Positions 7,599 to 16,051 of a stretch of DNA of 34,592 bases are shown piece by piece. Under the pieces are notes generated by a model. The model was not told the DNA's origin. It made no database searches and was given only the letters and a program-made list of their open reading frames with translations. The translations under genes and the position numbers were made by a program. Source of the DNA: Bacteroidia bacterium. Its GTDB lineage: Bacteria; Bacteroidota; Bacteroidia; Bacteroidales; Azobacteroidaceae. Each line of letters begins with the position of its first letter. The first letter of the stretch is position 1. The stretch spans positions 1 to 34,592 of the forward strand of contig BNXY01000031.1 of NCBI GenBank assembly GCA_025999935.1, read 5' to 3'.

Positions 7599-8363
7599 AT
7601 GAAAAGTCGTGATGAAAGATTAAGAGAAGTGTATGTTTGGGAATTGCCGGTACGCTTTTACCATTGGATAAATGCGTTATGTATTCTTATCCTGTGTGTT
7701 ACCGGATTTCTCATAGCGAATCCTCCGGCCATTATGAGCGGCGCCGAAGCCAATTTCAGTTATTGGTTCGGCATTGTGCGTTTCATTCATTTTATAACGG
7801 CGTTTGTGTTTTTGTTCAACTTCATGTTCCGTATTTATTGGGGATTTGTTGGAAATAAATATGCCGGTTGGCGGAATTATATTCCACTGACGAAAGCCCA
7901 ATGGCTGGAAATCTTTGAAGTTATCAAAGTGGATATCATGCAGATTAAGAATAAACCGGTCGAAAGTATCGGGCACAATGCTATGGCGTCCGTCATCTAT
8001 TTCGGGTTGTTTTTAGCGTTCCTGTTGCAATGCCTTACCGGTTTCGGTTTATACGCCCAGATGAGTAAAGCATTTCTTCCTCAACTGTTTGCGTGGGTAG
8101 TTCCCCTGTTGGGCGGTGATTTGCTCGTTCGTCATATTCACCATATTTTGATGTGGTTCTTCATTCTGTTTACCATTGTGCATGTTTACCTCGTTTGCTA
8201 TCACGATTACATCGAACGCCGGGGAGTAACCTCTTCCATGATAGGCGGATGGAAATTTATCGAAGAAGACGTTGCATTGGAAGAAGAAAAAGAAGAAAGG
8301 GAAAAGGCAGAAGCGGCAATAGCAAAAGCAAAAGCAAAATCGAAAAAGAAACCGGCTCAATGA
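7599..8363 (+). CDS. hyaC: Hydrogenase cytochrome b subunit
   Basis: This 254-aa integral membrane di-haem cytochrome b of the HyaC/HupC type passes electrons from the small subunit to the quinone pool. Four hydrophobic spans are visible, with candidate haem-ligand histidines in RFYHWINAL, VRFIHFITAF and the HHILMWFFILFTIVHVYLVCYHD region. The last 30 residues or so are an unusual run of Glu, Lys and Ala that should be a charged cytoplasmic helix; this tail is not part of the core family. It follows the large subunit by 12 bases, and its TGA stop overlaps the ATG of the next gene (ATGA), pointing to translational coupling. Confidence 0.94.
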   Translation: MKSRDERLREVYVWELPVRFYHWINALCILILCVTGFLIANPPAIMSGAEANFSYWFGIVRFIHFITAFVFLFNFMFRIYWGFVGNKYAGWRNYIPLTKAQWLEIFEVIKVDIMQIKNKPVESIGHNAMASVIYFGLFLAFLLQCLTGFGLYAQMSKAFLPQLFAWVVPLLGGDLLVRHIHHILMWFFILFTIVHVYLVCYHDYIERRGVTSSMIGGWKFIEEDVALEEEKEEREKAEAAIAKAKAKSKKKPAQ

Positions 8364-8887
8364 GTACTCTGATTCTTGGTGTAGGAAACCTGTTGCTGAA
8401 AGACGAAGGCGTCGGCATCCACGTGATACACGCTTTGGAAAAAGAAAATTTACCCTCCGGCATCCACCTGATGGACGGCGGAACCGGAGGGTTTCATTTG
8501 ATTGGCCAATTGCAGGAATACAAACGCATCATCATGATAGATGCTACTTTAGACAACAATCCGCCGGGAACGGTACGCGTGATTCATCCGAAGTACGCCT
8601 CCGATTTTCCGCCTTTGATGAGCGCCCACGAAATCGGTCTGCGCGACATGATTGAGGCGATGACCCTGACAGGCGGCTTGCCCGAAATTGAGTTGATTGT
8701 CGTTTCGGTAGTGGATGTCGGCGAAATAGGGATGGAGCTTACGCCGGAAGTGGCGGCGGCGATTCCGGAAGTGGTGGGGATGGTAAAAGAAATCCCTTTG
8801 GGATTTTTCCCTCAATCTTCGTCAACTCCACCCGCCCACGCCTTATCAGCCATTCAATCACGGAAGCTATCGCAAGCAATACCTTAG
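8360..8887 (+). CDS. hyaD: Hydrogenase maturation endopeptidase (HyaD/HybD type)
   Basis: This is a nickel-dependent protease (175 aa) that trims the C-terminal peptide of the large subunit after Ni insertion. The start is the ATG at 8360, which overlaps the cytochrome b stop codon; longer in-frame readings from 8153 run through the cytochrome gene and are not real. GVGNLLLKDEGVG at the N-terminus, Asp61 in MIDAT and His90 in SAHEIG correspond to the metal ligands Glu16, Asp62 and His93 of HybD. The last 20 or so residues (rich in Ser, Pro and Ala) go beyond the conserved fold, and the stop codon falls in the hairpin at 8872-8909. It is the last gene of the hydrogenase operon in the window. 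Confidence 0.95.
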   Translation: MSTLILGVGNLLLKDEGVGIHVIHALEKENLPSGIHLMDGGTGGFHLIGQLQEYKRIIMIDATLDNNPPGTVRVIHPKYASDFPPLMSAHEIGLRDMIEAMTLTGGLPEIELIVVSVVDVGEIGMELTPEVAAAIPEVVGMVKEIPLGFFPQSSSTPPAHALSAIQSRKLSQAIP

Positions 8888-8909
8888 TAGGGAATAAGGT
8901 TTTGCTTGC
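8872..8909 (+). terminator. Hairpin at end of hydrogenase operon
   Basis: An inverted repeat with 15-base arms (8872-8886 and 8895-8909, 14 of 15 paired) and an 8-base loop covers the hyaD stop codon. There is no T-run behind it, so it may be a rho-independent terminator of poor quality, an mRNA 3' stabiliser, or a small palindromic element. Its position at the operon end favours a 3'-end role. Confidence 0.5.
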
Positions 8910-9005
8910 TACAAATTTATGCCTTTCCTGAAAAAATTGACAAATTAAGATGCGTTTGCCCTGTACAAATACGCAAGGTAAGCAGTCATCATCAATTATT
9001 TTGCC

Positions 9006-9013
9006 TATCTTTG
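9006..9013 (+). promoter_or_regulatory. Candidate -7 box for the AAA ATPase gene
   Basis: TATCTTTG is a perfect match to TAnnTTTG, 15 bases before the ATG at 9029, which would give a very short leader. No good -33 element was seen. It supports independent transcription from the hydrogenase operon. Confidence 0.45.
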
Positions 9014-9028
9014 TAAAAAATTTGAACG

Positions 9029-10588
9029 ATGGCACGATATTTTAATGTAGCAGGACCCTGTAATGAAGCCGACCATTATATGATAGAGGCTTCATCTCGA
9101 TTGACGGACGTAGATGATTTGATTGCTCAAAGGCAGTATTTTGTGATTCACGCTCCCCGTCAGAGCGGTAAAACCACATTGTTGCTTGATTTGGCTAATC
9201 GCATCAATCACGAAGGCAAGTATTATGCGCTTTATTGCTCGTTGGAGGCGGTACAGGGTGTTGAAGATTCGAAGGAAGGTATTCCGGCAGTAGTAAGACG
9301 GATAGAAAATGCATTGCGATTTTCGGGTATACCCAAGGTAAATTTTGCCAAAAATGCTGACTATAGCGATTACACCGGTGTATTGCTAACCGAATTGACG
9401 GTTTTGAGTATGTCATTAGACAAACCGTTAGTCATCTTTTTTGACGAAGCAGACTGCTTGAGCGAAGGTACGTTAATTTCTTTCCTTCGACAGTTGCGGA
9501 ATGGTTACAATACCCGAAGTCAGACACCGTTTGTACATTCGGTAGTTTTGGTGGGTATGCGCAACATTCGCGATTTCAAGGCGAAAATCCGTCCCGACAG
9601 CGAAACCTTGGGCAGTGCAAGTCCGTTTAATATTGTGAAAGAGGCATTGACGCTTCGTAATTTTACCAAAGAAGAAATAGCAAAATTGTATGAACAACAT
9701 ACCGCTGATACCGGACAAATCTTTGAGCCGGAAGCGGTTGAAACGGTTTATCAGCAAACGCAGGGGCAGCCTTGGTTGGTCAATGCCATAGCCTGTGAAG
9801 TCATAGAGCAATCATTAAGAAAAGATTATACTAAGCCTGTTACTGCCGAATTAGTGCATCAAGCCATCCAAACGATCATCTTGCGCCGCGACACGCATAT
9901 CGACAGTTTGTTGGAACGGCTCAAAGAAGATCGGGTGCGGCGTGTAATGGAGCCTGTTATTATCGGCGAATTGGTAGATATCGACAAGTTTTCGGACGAT
10001 TACAATTATACCAAAGACCTTGGATTGATACGGGATTCACCCGGCTTGGTGGAACCTGCCAATCCGATTTACGCCGAAGTGATCATCCGTACACTAAGCG
10101 CCAATTTTCAAAATGTCCTGAGCGAAAGCCGGTATCCTTACCGAATGCCCCGCTATCTGAAAAACGGACGTATCGACATGAATTTTCTTTTGCAGGATTT
10201 TCAGTCGTTTTGGCGCGAGAACTGCGACATCTGGACAAAACGCTTCGACTATGAAGAAGCGGCTCCCCATTTGGTTTTACAAGCGTTCCTGCAACGGGTG
10301 GTCAATGGTGGCGGACAAATCATCCGTGAATTTGCCGCCGGTCGTAACCGCTTGGATTTGTGCGTGGTGTATGAAGGACAAAAATATCCTATCGAACTGA
10401 AACTCCGACGCACAACTAAAACAGAAGAAAACAGCTATGATCAAATTCTCGATTACATGGACACCTTGGGTGTCAAAGAGGGATGGTTAGTTATCTTCGA
10501 CCGCAGAATCGATATGGATTGGGATAGCAAAATCTATCTTAAAACAGAGAAGATTAACGATAAAACACTAACGGTGGCGGGTTGTTAG
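9029..10588 (+). CDS. AAA family ATPase with C-terminal PD-(D/E)XK domain
   Basis: This is a 519-aa cytoplasmic protein. The N-terminal half is a P-loop ATPase: Walker A at APRQSGKTT (residues 42-50), Walker B at LVIFFDEAD (Asp139, Glu140). A helical/winged-helix middle follows (about 230-360). The C-terminus has a PD-(D/E)XK nuclease-like core, with RNRLDL (Asp443) and IELKL (Glu456, Lys458). Such AAA-nuclease-like proteins are abundant, often multi-copy, in Bacteroidota; their function is unknown, with mobile-element, defence or repair roles suggested. It stands alone with its own -7 box and no cotranscribed partner. The domain call is firm; no function is asserted. Confidence 0.85.
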   Translation: MARYFNVAGPCNEADHYMIEASSRLTDVDDLIAQRQYFVIHAPRQSGKTTLLLDLANRINHEGKYYALYCSLEAVQGVEDSKEGIPAVVRRIENALRFSGIPKVNFAKNADYSDYTGVLLTELTVLSMSLDKPLVIFFDEADCLSEGTLISFLRQLRNGYNTRSQTPFVHSVVLVGMRNIRDFKAKIRPDSETLGSASPFNIVKEALTLRNFTKEEIAKLYEQHTADTGQIFEPEAVETVYQQTQGQPWLVNAIACEVIEQSLRKDYTKPVTAELVHQAIQTIILRRDTHIDSLLERLKEDRVRRVMEPVIIGELVDIDKFSDDYNYTKDLGLIRDSPGLVEPANPIYAEVIIRTLSANFQNVLSESRYPYRMPRYLKNGRIDMNFLLQDFQSFWRENCDIWTKRFDYEEAAPHLVLQAFLQRVVNGGGQIIREFAAGRNRLDLCVVYEGQKYPIELKLRRTTKTEENSYDQILDYMDTLGVKEGWLVIFDRRIDMDWDSKIYLKTEKINDKTLTVAGC

Positions 10589-10732
10589 CCTTGATATTTC
10601 CCACCCAAGGGCGATATTTCAAAACAAAAGTACAACCTTTTTTAAACTAAACATATTTGAATAGTGTTCATTTCTTCTACGCCAAAAGCGTTCAAGTTTT
10701 ATGTTTTCATAACGAATAAAAAATAAATTTAT

Positions 10733-11767
10733 TTACAATTTTTCCAAGTCAAAATTCAAAGTCAGCAGTTGGCGGTGTCCGAGTTGGTGTCCGGGAACTG
10801 CTTGAAACTGCCACGAAAATTTGGCGGAAACAAAGTCTCTTTTGAACAAAACAAACGAAATGTCGGTGGTGTTGAAAACTTTTTCCGTTAATTGATACAT
10901 CGGGTCGCCCCAATAGAGCGCGCTTTTGTATGTTTGATAAAACGGAAACATATTTTCGCCAAAATAAAAATTATTTTTCAGGCTAAGCCAACGCCATTTT
11001 ATTGCAAAATCTACAAGCAAACCTTGCGGAGTGTAAATCTGATCTGCCTTTCTATCACGCTGATAACCAAAAATATAACCTGTCTGAAAATATAATTCCG
11101 AAAAAATAGTTTTGCCGCTAAAATCAACTCCAGCAAATGGATTAACAAGCGCATCATCGCACACGCCAACTTTGGGTGTTGGTGCGCCGAAGTTTGCCAA
11201 ATGGTTCATCTGCACTACTCCGCCGCCATAAAACCACTTGTAATTTGCTCTTCCATTGATAATTAACACAAAATTTTCGCGCGTTTCGGCACTCTGCAAT
11301 CCGCGCCAATCGCACAAAAACTCCACAAAACCGATTTTACTCTGAAACTGAAAAAGCGCGCCTTGAATGTTCGGTTTGGAATAATATGCCGAACTTCTGC
11401 GGAAAATCGCAGGCAAACGGCTTTTCATTTTGCTGTACGGAACGGTGCCGAAATTGAGCGCAAAACCTTTGTTAAGATAAATGTAAAATACTGTTGGTAA
11501 CATAGTTACATCTTGCCAACCTGTGCCAAAAGGTTGAATGTAGGTTGCGCCCGCGATAAGCCGATGAACGCCGCCCGCAGAGTCGTTGAGTTGCAGCCCG
11601 ACACTCGGCGTAAAGTGCATTCCAAAGAACGTTTTTGACGGACTGTAACCGGTGTGATACTCGCGATTGTCGAAATACGTCTGAAAATCTAAATCGAATA
11701 TAAATTTTTGAGCATCAATACTTTGCGTAATAAAAAAGATTGCCAAAAGTGGTAAAAATTTTTTCAT
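10733..11767 (-). CDS. Probable outer-membrane beta-barrel protein, unknown function
   Basis: This 344-aa exported protein has a clear signal peptide (residues 1-19, ending SIDA before Gln20). The rest alternates hydrophobic and polar residues with many aromatics and strand-ending Phe/Leu patterns, as in Bacteroidota outer-membrane barrels, and it finishes on NFDLEKL. No named family is recognised. It is transcribed leftward, alone, between the AAA ATPase gene and the divergent membrane-protein gene. An AT-rich inverted repeat with a near-consensus -7 box (TAATATTG on this strand, 11809-11816) lies 36-66 bases upstream and may be its regulated promoter. Confidence 0.7.
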   Translation of the reverse strand: MKKFLPLLAIFFITQSIDAQKFIFDLDFQTYFDNREYHTGYSPSKTFFGMHFTPSVGLQLNDSAGGVHRLIAGATYIQPFGTGWQDVTMLPTVFYIYLNKGFALNFGTVPYSKMKSRLPAIFRRSSAYYSKPNIQGALFQFQSKIGFVEFLCDWRGLQSAETRENFVLIINGRANYKWFYGGGVVQMNHLANFGAPTPKVGVCDDALVNPFAGVDFSGKTIFSELYFQTGYIFGYQRDRKADQIYTPQGLLVDFAIKWRWLSLKNNFYFGENMFPFYQTYKSALYWGDPMYQLTEKVFNTTDISFVLFKRDFVSAKFSWQFQAVPGHQLGHRQLLTLNFDLEKL

Positions 11768-11802
11768 TTTTTTCTGAACTTTGATTTTATTGTTATCTAT
11801 CT

Positions 11803-11833
11803 ATAGAACAATATTAATTAATTTTTGTTCTAT
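11803..11833 (-). promoter_or_regulatory. Inverted repeat over candidate promoter of barrel gene
   Basis: ATAGAACAA (11803-11811) and TTGTTCTAT (11825-11833) form a perfect 9-bp inverted repeat with a 13-base AT-rich spacer. On the minus strand TAATATTG (11816 down to 11809) differs from TAnnTTTG at one base and overlaps the left arm, 42 bases from the start codon. The arrangement looks like an operator over a promoter. Confidence 0.35.
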
Positions 11834-11977
11834 CCTTAAATCCGAAAGCAAAAAAATAGTTAAGATTAATCTTTGTGATACTATTTGTGGATGTGGAATA
11901 ATTTTATTAAATTTGCAAAACATTTAAAATAAAAGAAAATACAATTACCGTCAGCGAATAATAATCCATTTTTATTG

Positions 11978-11985
11978 TACATTTG
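11978..11985 (+). promoter_or_regulatory. Candidate -7 box for membrane-protein gene
   Basis: TACATTTG matches TAnnTTTG and ends only 7 bases before the ATG at 11993, so transcription would begin at or very near the start codon, giving a leaderless or nearly leaderless mRNA. Confidence 0.4.
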
Positions 11986-11992
11986 CAACGCA

Positions 11993-12700
11993 ATGGAATT
12001 AAGACAATCTATAAATTTAGTTTCCAAATTGGTAAAATATAATTTGAAAGTTATTTTTGCCGGTAAATTTGTATGGTTTTTATCGGCTGCATTGCTTTTC
12101 TTTGTCTTCCTAATGGTTGAAGTCGTTTGGGAGCAAAGCGACATTGACGAAGGAATGATATATGGCCTGCTGGTATTTCCCGGTTTATTGCTGATTTTCT
12201 ACCCGACGGTATTCGGCATTCAAAACGACGAAGACGCCCGCGTACTGGAGTTGGTGTTCGGCATCCCTGACTATCGGTTCAAAGTATGGGCTACCCGCTT
12301 ACTAATCATCTATATAGCCGTTTTCGTCCTCCTGATTCTCTTTTCGGGTTTGGCGGTTGTCCTTTTATATCCGGTCAATCCGGTTGAGATGGCGTTTCAG
12401 TTGATGTTTCCCGTAATTTTCTTCGGAAATATCGCTTTTATGTTTTCCACCATCGTCCGAAGCGGAAACGGAACTGCCGTTATTGTAATCATTATCGGCG
12501 TATTGCTGCTTATTTTCTCGGAAATAGTAGAACGCACCTTTTGGAATATTCTGCTGAATCCGTTTTCTGTACCCCGCAATTTTCTTCCGGTTATCTGGGA
12601 AGGTATCGTCTTAAAAAATAGAATATTTCTGTTTTTAGGCAGCATCATCTGGGCGATGGCCGGATTATTGAACCTGCAAAAACGGGAAAAATTTATCTGA
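11993..12700 (+). CDS. Multi-spanning membrane protein, ABC-2 permease-like
   Basis: This 235-aa integral inner-membrane protein has about six hydrophobic segments and no signal peptide, resembling the membrane subunit of ABC-2-type (export or gliding-associated) transporters. The start is the ATG at 11993 (MELRQSINLV); a TTG six codons earlier is less likely because it would lie at the -7 box. The DEDARVLELVFGIP loop after the second span resembles the cytoplasmic loop of ABC-2 permeases. No ATPase gene is adjacent, so if it is a transporter subunit its partner is elsewhere. The tricorn-like protease gene follows 47 bases later on the same strand, so the two may be cotranscribed. The family assignment is tentative. 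Confidence 0.6.
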   Translation: MELRQSINLVSKLVKYNLKVIFAGKFVWFLSAALLFFVFLMVEVVWEQSDIDEGMIYGLLVFPGLLLIFYPTVFGIQNDEDARVLELVFGIPDYRFKVWATRLLIIYIAVFVLLILFSGLAVVLLYPVNPVEMAFQLMFPVIFFGNIAFMFSTIVRSGNGTAVIVIIIGVLLLIFSEIVERTFWNILLNPFSVPRNFLPVIWEGIVLKNRIFLFLGSIIWAMAGLLNLQKREKFI

Positions 12701-12747
12701 CATTCAAATTATTTGCATATCATGAACTTTATTAATACTTCTACAAA

Positions 12748-15700
12748 ATGAAATTTCTTAAACTCTTTACCCTTTGTATTGTTCTGTCATTGAACACTTT
12801 ATTTGCGGAAAACAATCCGCTTTGGTTGAGGTATCCCGCTATATCTCCCGATGGCTCACAAGTCGCATTCAGTTATAAAGGAGACATTTACACCGTTCCG
12901 GTTTCCGGAGGAGAAGCCAAACAAATAACGATGCACGTAGCCCACGATTATATGCCGGTTTGGTCGCCGGACGGTAAAAACATCGCCTTTGCCAGCAACC
13001 GATTCGGCAATTTCGATATTTACCTTACTTCCGCCAACGGTGGAAACGCCACGCGCTTAACCACTTTCTCCGGCGCAGAATCGCCCTACACCTTTACGCC
13101 CGACGGAAAATACATTGTCTTCGGCGCAAAAATTCAAGCGCCTGCAGCCAGCGCGGCATTTCCATCGGCGGTAATGGCGGAATTATACAAAGTACCCGTT
13201 ACCGGCGGACGGACGGAACAAATTCTGGCAACTCCTGCCGAAAATGTTTTCTTCACAAAAGACGGCAAACGTTTTGTTTACCAAGACCGCAAGGGACAGG
13301 AAGACCGTTTGCGCAAACACCACAAATCGTCCGTTACCCGGAATATCTGGATGTATGACCTTACTTCCAAAAAATTTACCGAATTAAATGCGGATGCCGG
13401 CGAAGACAATTATCCGGTGTTAAGCCCCGATAATAAAACGGTTTACTTTTTGAGCGAACGTTCAGGCACTTACAACGTACATGCTTTTCCATTGGATAAT
13501 CCGTCTAAAATTACACAAGTTACTGATTTCAAAATCAATCCGGTACGTTTCCTGACCATTGCCAACAACGGAACGCTTGGTTTTTGGTACGATGGAGAAA
13601 TCTATACGCAGGCCCCCAACGGAAAACCCCAAAAGTTGAACGTGCAGATTACCGAAGGCGAAAAACAGAATGAGATTGAAGAATTGAGCGGCCGCAATGT
13701 AAGCGCCCAAACTGTATCAGCCGACGGCAAACAAGTAGCATCCGTTATGCGGGGCGAAATTTTCATCTCTTCCGTGGATTACAAATACACCAAACGCATC
13801 ACAAATTCTGTCGCCCAAGATAATTCTCCGTCTTTCTCCGCCGATGGAAAATCTTTGGTTTACGCATCTGAAAAATCCGGCGTCTGGAGTTTATATATCG
13901 CTAAAATCGGCCGCCCCGAAGAATCCTATTTTTTCAACGCAACGCTGATTGAAGATGAACCTTTGTTCAAACCATCCGACACGGAAAGGATGCGCCCCAA
14001 ATATTCTCCCGACGGCAAAGAAATCGCTTTCGTCGAAAACCGGCATCAGTTGATGGTGTACAATATCGCTACAAAAAAAGTTCGCCTGATTACCAACGGT
14101 TCGGGCAATCCTGAAAGTACCGGTAACATAGACTATGAATGGTCGCCCGACAGCAAATGGTTTACCTTTGATTATACGCCCAATCATCATTCTCCGTACT
14201 CCGATATCGGTTTGGTCAGCGCACAAGGCGGAAAAGTGACCAACTTGACCAATAGCGGTTATACCGATGGAAATCCCCGCTGGGTTTTGAACGGCGACGC
14301 CATTCTTTTCTCTTCCGAACGCTATGGTATGAGAAATCACGCCTCTTGGGGTTCATTGAACGATGCCATGATGGTATTTATGAATCAAAAGGCTTACGAT
14401 AAATTTCGCCTGAGCGATGATGATTATAAATTGCTTCAGGAAGAAGAAAAAGCCAAAAAGAATCTGAAAGGCGACGACAAAAAAGACGATAAAAAAGATA
14501 CGGAAGCCCCAAGCGATTCCACCAAGAAAAACAATAAGGATATCGTTATCGAATTAAAAAATATTGAAGACCGTATTCTGCGACTTACGCCCAATTCTTC
14601 CGAATTGGGAGATGCCGTATTGACCAACGAAGGCGATAAATTGTATTATCTGGCTTCCTTTGAAAAAGATTACGATTTGTGGTCAATCAATACCCGCACA
14701 CGGGAAACCAAATTGGAAATCAAAGGCGCCGGAAGAGGTTCGCTCATTTTGGATAAAGAAGGAAAAGCCGTATTTCTGCTGGGCAGAAGTCCCCAGAAAA
14801 TCACGCTGGCAAGCGGAAAGAAAGACCCGATTACGGTATCCGCCCAGATTGATTTGGATTTAGCCGCCGAACGCGAATATATGTTCAACCACGTATGGAC
14901 ACAGGAACTCAAACGGTTTTATAACGTCAAAATGCACGGAACGGATTGGAATTTGATGAAAAAGACCTACGCCAAATTCCTGCCGTATATCAACAACAAT
15001 TTCGATTTCTCCGAAATGTTGAGCGAATTATTGGGTGAATTGAATACCTCGCACACCGGCGGACGTTATACGCCTCAACCGCAAAATCCGGATGCAACCG
15101 CCGTTTTAGGTCTGCTGTTCTCTTGGAATTACGACAAAGACGGTTTGTTGATAGACGAAGTGCTTGAAAAAGGGCCTTTTGACAAAGCTGATAGCAAAGT
15201 GAAAGCCGGAACCATCATCGAAGCCGTTAACGGAGAAAAAATCCTTGCCGGAAAAGATTATTTCCCGGTTTTCAATAAGATAAGCGGTAAATTAACTTTA
15301 ATATCCTTGTACAATCCGACTACGAAAGAACGTTGGGAAGAAGTGGTAAAACCCATTTCCCAATCGGCGCAGACCGATTTGTTATATGCGCGTTGGGTCA
15401 AAAAACGCGAAGCCGATGTGGAAAGATTGTCCGGCGGACGTTTGGGATATGTGCATATTCAGAGTATGGGCGACCCCAGTTTCCGTTCGATTTATTCCGA
15501 TATTTTGGGTAAATTCAACCGGAAAGAAGCCATCGTCATCGACACACGTTTCAATGGAGGCGGACGTTTGCACGAAGACGTCGAAATTCTGTTCAGCGGA
15601 CACAAATACCTCACGCAAATTATCCGAGACATTGAAATTTGCGATATGCCCAGCCGCCGTTGGAATAAGCCGTCCATCATGATTACCGGAGAGGCCAACT

Positions 15701-15996
15701 ATTCCAACGCACACGGCACCCCTTGGGTTTACAAGCAACAAAATATCGGCAAATTAGTCGGAATGCCCGTACCGGGAACGATGACCACCGTTTCGTGGGA
15801 AACCTTGCAAGACCCGACTTTGGTATTTGGTATCCCCATTGTTGGTTATCAAGTAGCAGACGGAAGTTATTTGGAAAACAAGCAATTAGAGCCGGATTTC
15901 AAAATAGCCAACGCCCCCGACCGGATTGTTACCGGCGAAGACCAACAGTTGGCAAAAGCGGTTGAGGAAATGCTGAGGGAATTGGATAGGAAATGA
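12748..15996 (+). CDS. Secreted tricorn-like S41 protease with PD40 beta-propellers
   Basis: This 1082-aa protein has a signal peptide (about 1-20) and probably acts in the periplasm. The first half holds repeated PD40/WD40-like blades (ISPDGSQVAFS, WSPDGKNIAFA and others) forming one or two propellers. A Lys/Asp-rich linker lies around residues 560-600. Then come a PDZ-like region (about 790-870) and an S41 catalytic core. Candidate catalytic residues are Ser768-His769 (TSHTGG), Ser986 (NYSNAHG) and Glu1043 (YLENKQ); their spacing (217 and 57) closely matches the archaeal tricorn tetrad Ser745/His746, Ser965, Glu1023. The residue after the nucleophile is Asn987, where tricorn has Asp966, so P1 preference may differ. 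It likely degrades peptides. It ends in a strong hairpin shared with the convergent GH3 gene. Confidence 0.92.
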   Translation: MKFLKLFTLCIVLSLNTLFAENNPLWLRYPAISPDGSQVAFSYKGDIYTVPVSGGEAKQITMHVAHDYMPVWSPDGKNIAFASNRFGNFDIYLTSANGGNATRLTTFSGAESPYTFTPDGKYIVFGAKIQAPAASAAFPSAVMAELYKVPVTGGRTEQILATPAENVFFTKDGKRFVYQDRKGQEDRLRKHHKSSVTRNIWMYDLTSKKFTELNADAGEDNYPVLSPDNKTVYFLSERSGTYNVHAFPLDNPSKITQVTDFKINPVRFLTIANNGTLGFWYDGEIYTQAPNGKPQKLNVQITEGEKQNEIEELSGRNVSAQTVSADGKQVASVMRGEIFISSVDYKYTKRITNSVAQDNSPSFSADGKSLVYASEKSGVWSLYIAKIGRPEESYFFNATLIEDEPLFKPSDTERMRPKYSPDGKEIAFVENRHQLMVYNIATKKVRLITNGSGNPESTGNIDYEWSPDSKWFTFDYTPNHHSPYSDIGLVSAQGGKVTNLTNSGYTDGNPRWVLNGDAILFSSERYGMRNHASWGSLNDAMMVFMNQKAYDKFRLSDDDYKLLQEEEKAKKNLKGDDKKDDKKDTEAPSDSTKKNNKDIVIELKNIEDRILRLTPNSSELGDAVLTNEGDKLYYLASFEKDYDLWSINTRTRETKLEIKGAGRGSLILDKEGKAVFLLGRSPQKITLASGKKDPITVSAQIDLDLAAEREYMFNHVWTQELKRFYNVKMHGTDWNLMKKTYAKFLPYINNNFDFSEMLSELLGELNTSHTGGRYTPQPQNPDATAVLGLLFSWNYDKDGLLIDEVLEKGPFDKADSKVKAGTIIEAVNGEKILAGKDYFPVFNKISGKLTLISLYNPTTKERWEEVVKPISQSAQTDLLYARWVKKREADVERLSGGRLGYVHIQSMGDPSFRSIYSDILGKFNRKEAIVIDTRFNGGGRLHEDVEILFSGHKYLTQIIRDIEICDMPSRRWNKPSIMITGEANYSNAHGTPWVYKQQNIGKLVGMPVPGTMTTVSWETLQDPTLVFGIPIVGYQVADGSYLENKQLEPDFKIANAPDRIVTGEDQQLAKAVEEMLRELDRK

Positions 15997-16049
15997 AAGA
16001 GATTTCTCGCTTCACTCGTCAATTATTGAGTGAAGCGAGAAATCTCTTT
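15996..16049. terminator. Bidirectional terminator hairpin (22-bp perfect stem)
   Basis: Arms at 15996-16017 and 16028-16049 are perfectly complementary over 22 bases around a 10-base loop, with AAAGAG/CTCTTT at the base and a T-rich run (TATTATTTATTT) on the plus side. The hairpin begins on the last base of the tricorn-like gene's stop codon and lies 2 bases from the end of the GH3 gene, so it should end transcription of both convergent genes. Confidence 0.9.
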
Positions 16050-16051
16050 TA

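Noticed and set aside
8153..8359. N-terminal extension of the hydrogenase protease reading into the cytochrome b gene
   Set aside because: The reading is a shadow frame within a solid cytochrome b gene; the conserved protease fold begins exactly at the ATG at 8360.
10624..10631. Minus-strand -7 box (CAAAAGTA, read as TACTTTTG) downstream of the AAA ATPase gene
   Set aside because: It would drive antisense transcription into the AAA ATPase gene with no leftward gene there; a single box in AT-rich DNA is too weak to report.
10680..10735. Terminator for the leftward barrel gene (ACGC/GCGT mini-hairpin and AT palindrome)
   Set aside because: Stems of four bases or pure A/T are not convincing and no T-run follows the GC-containing one.
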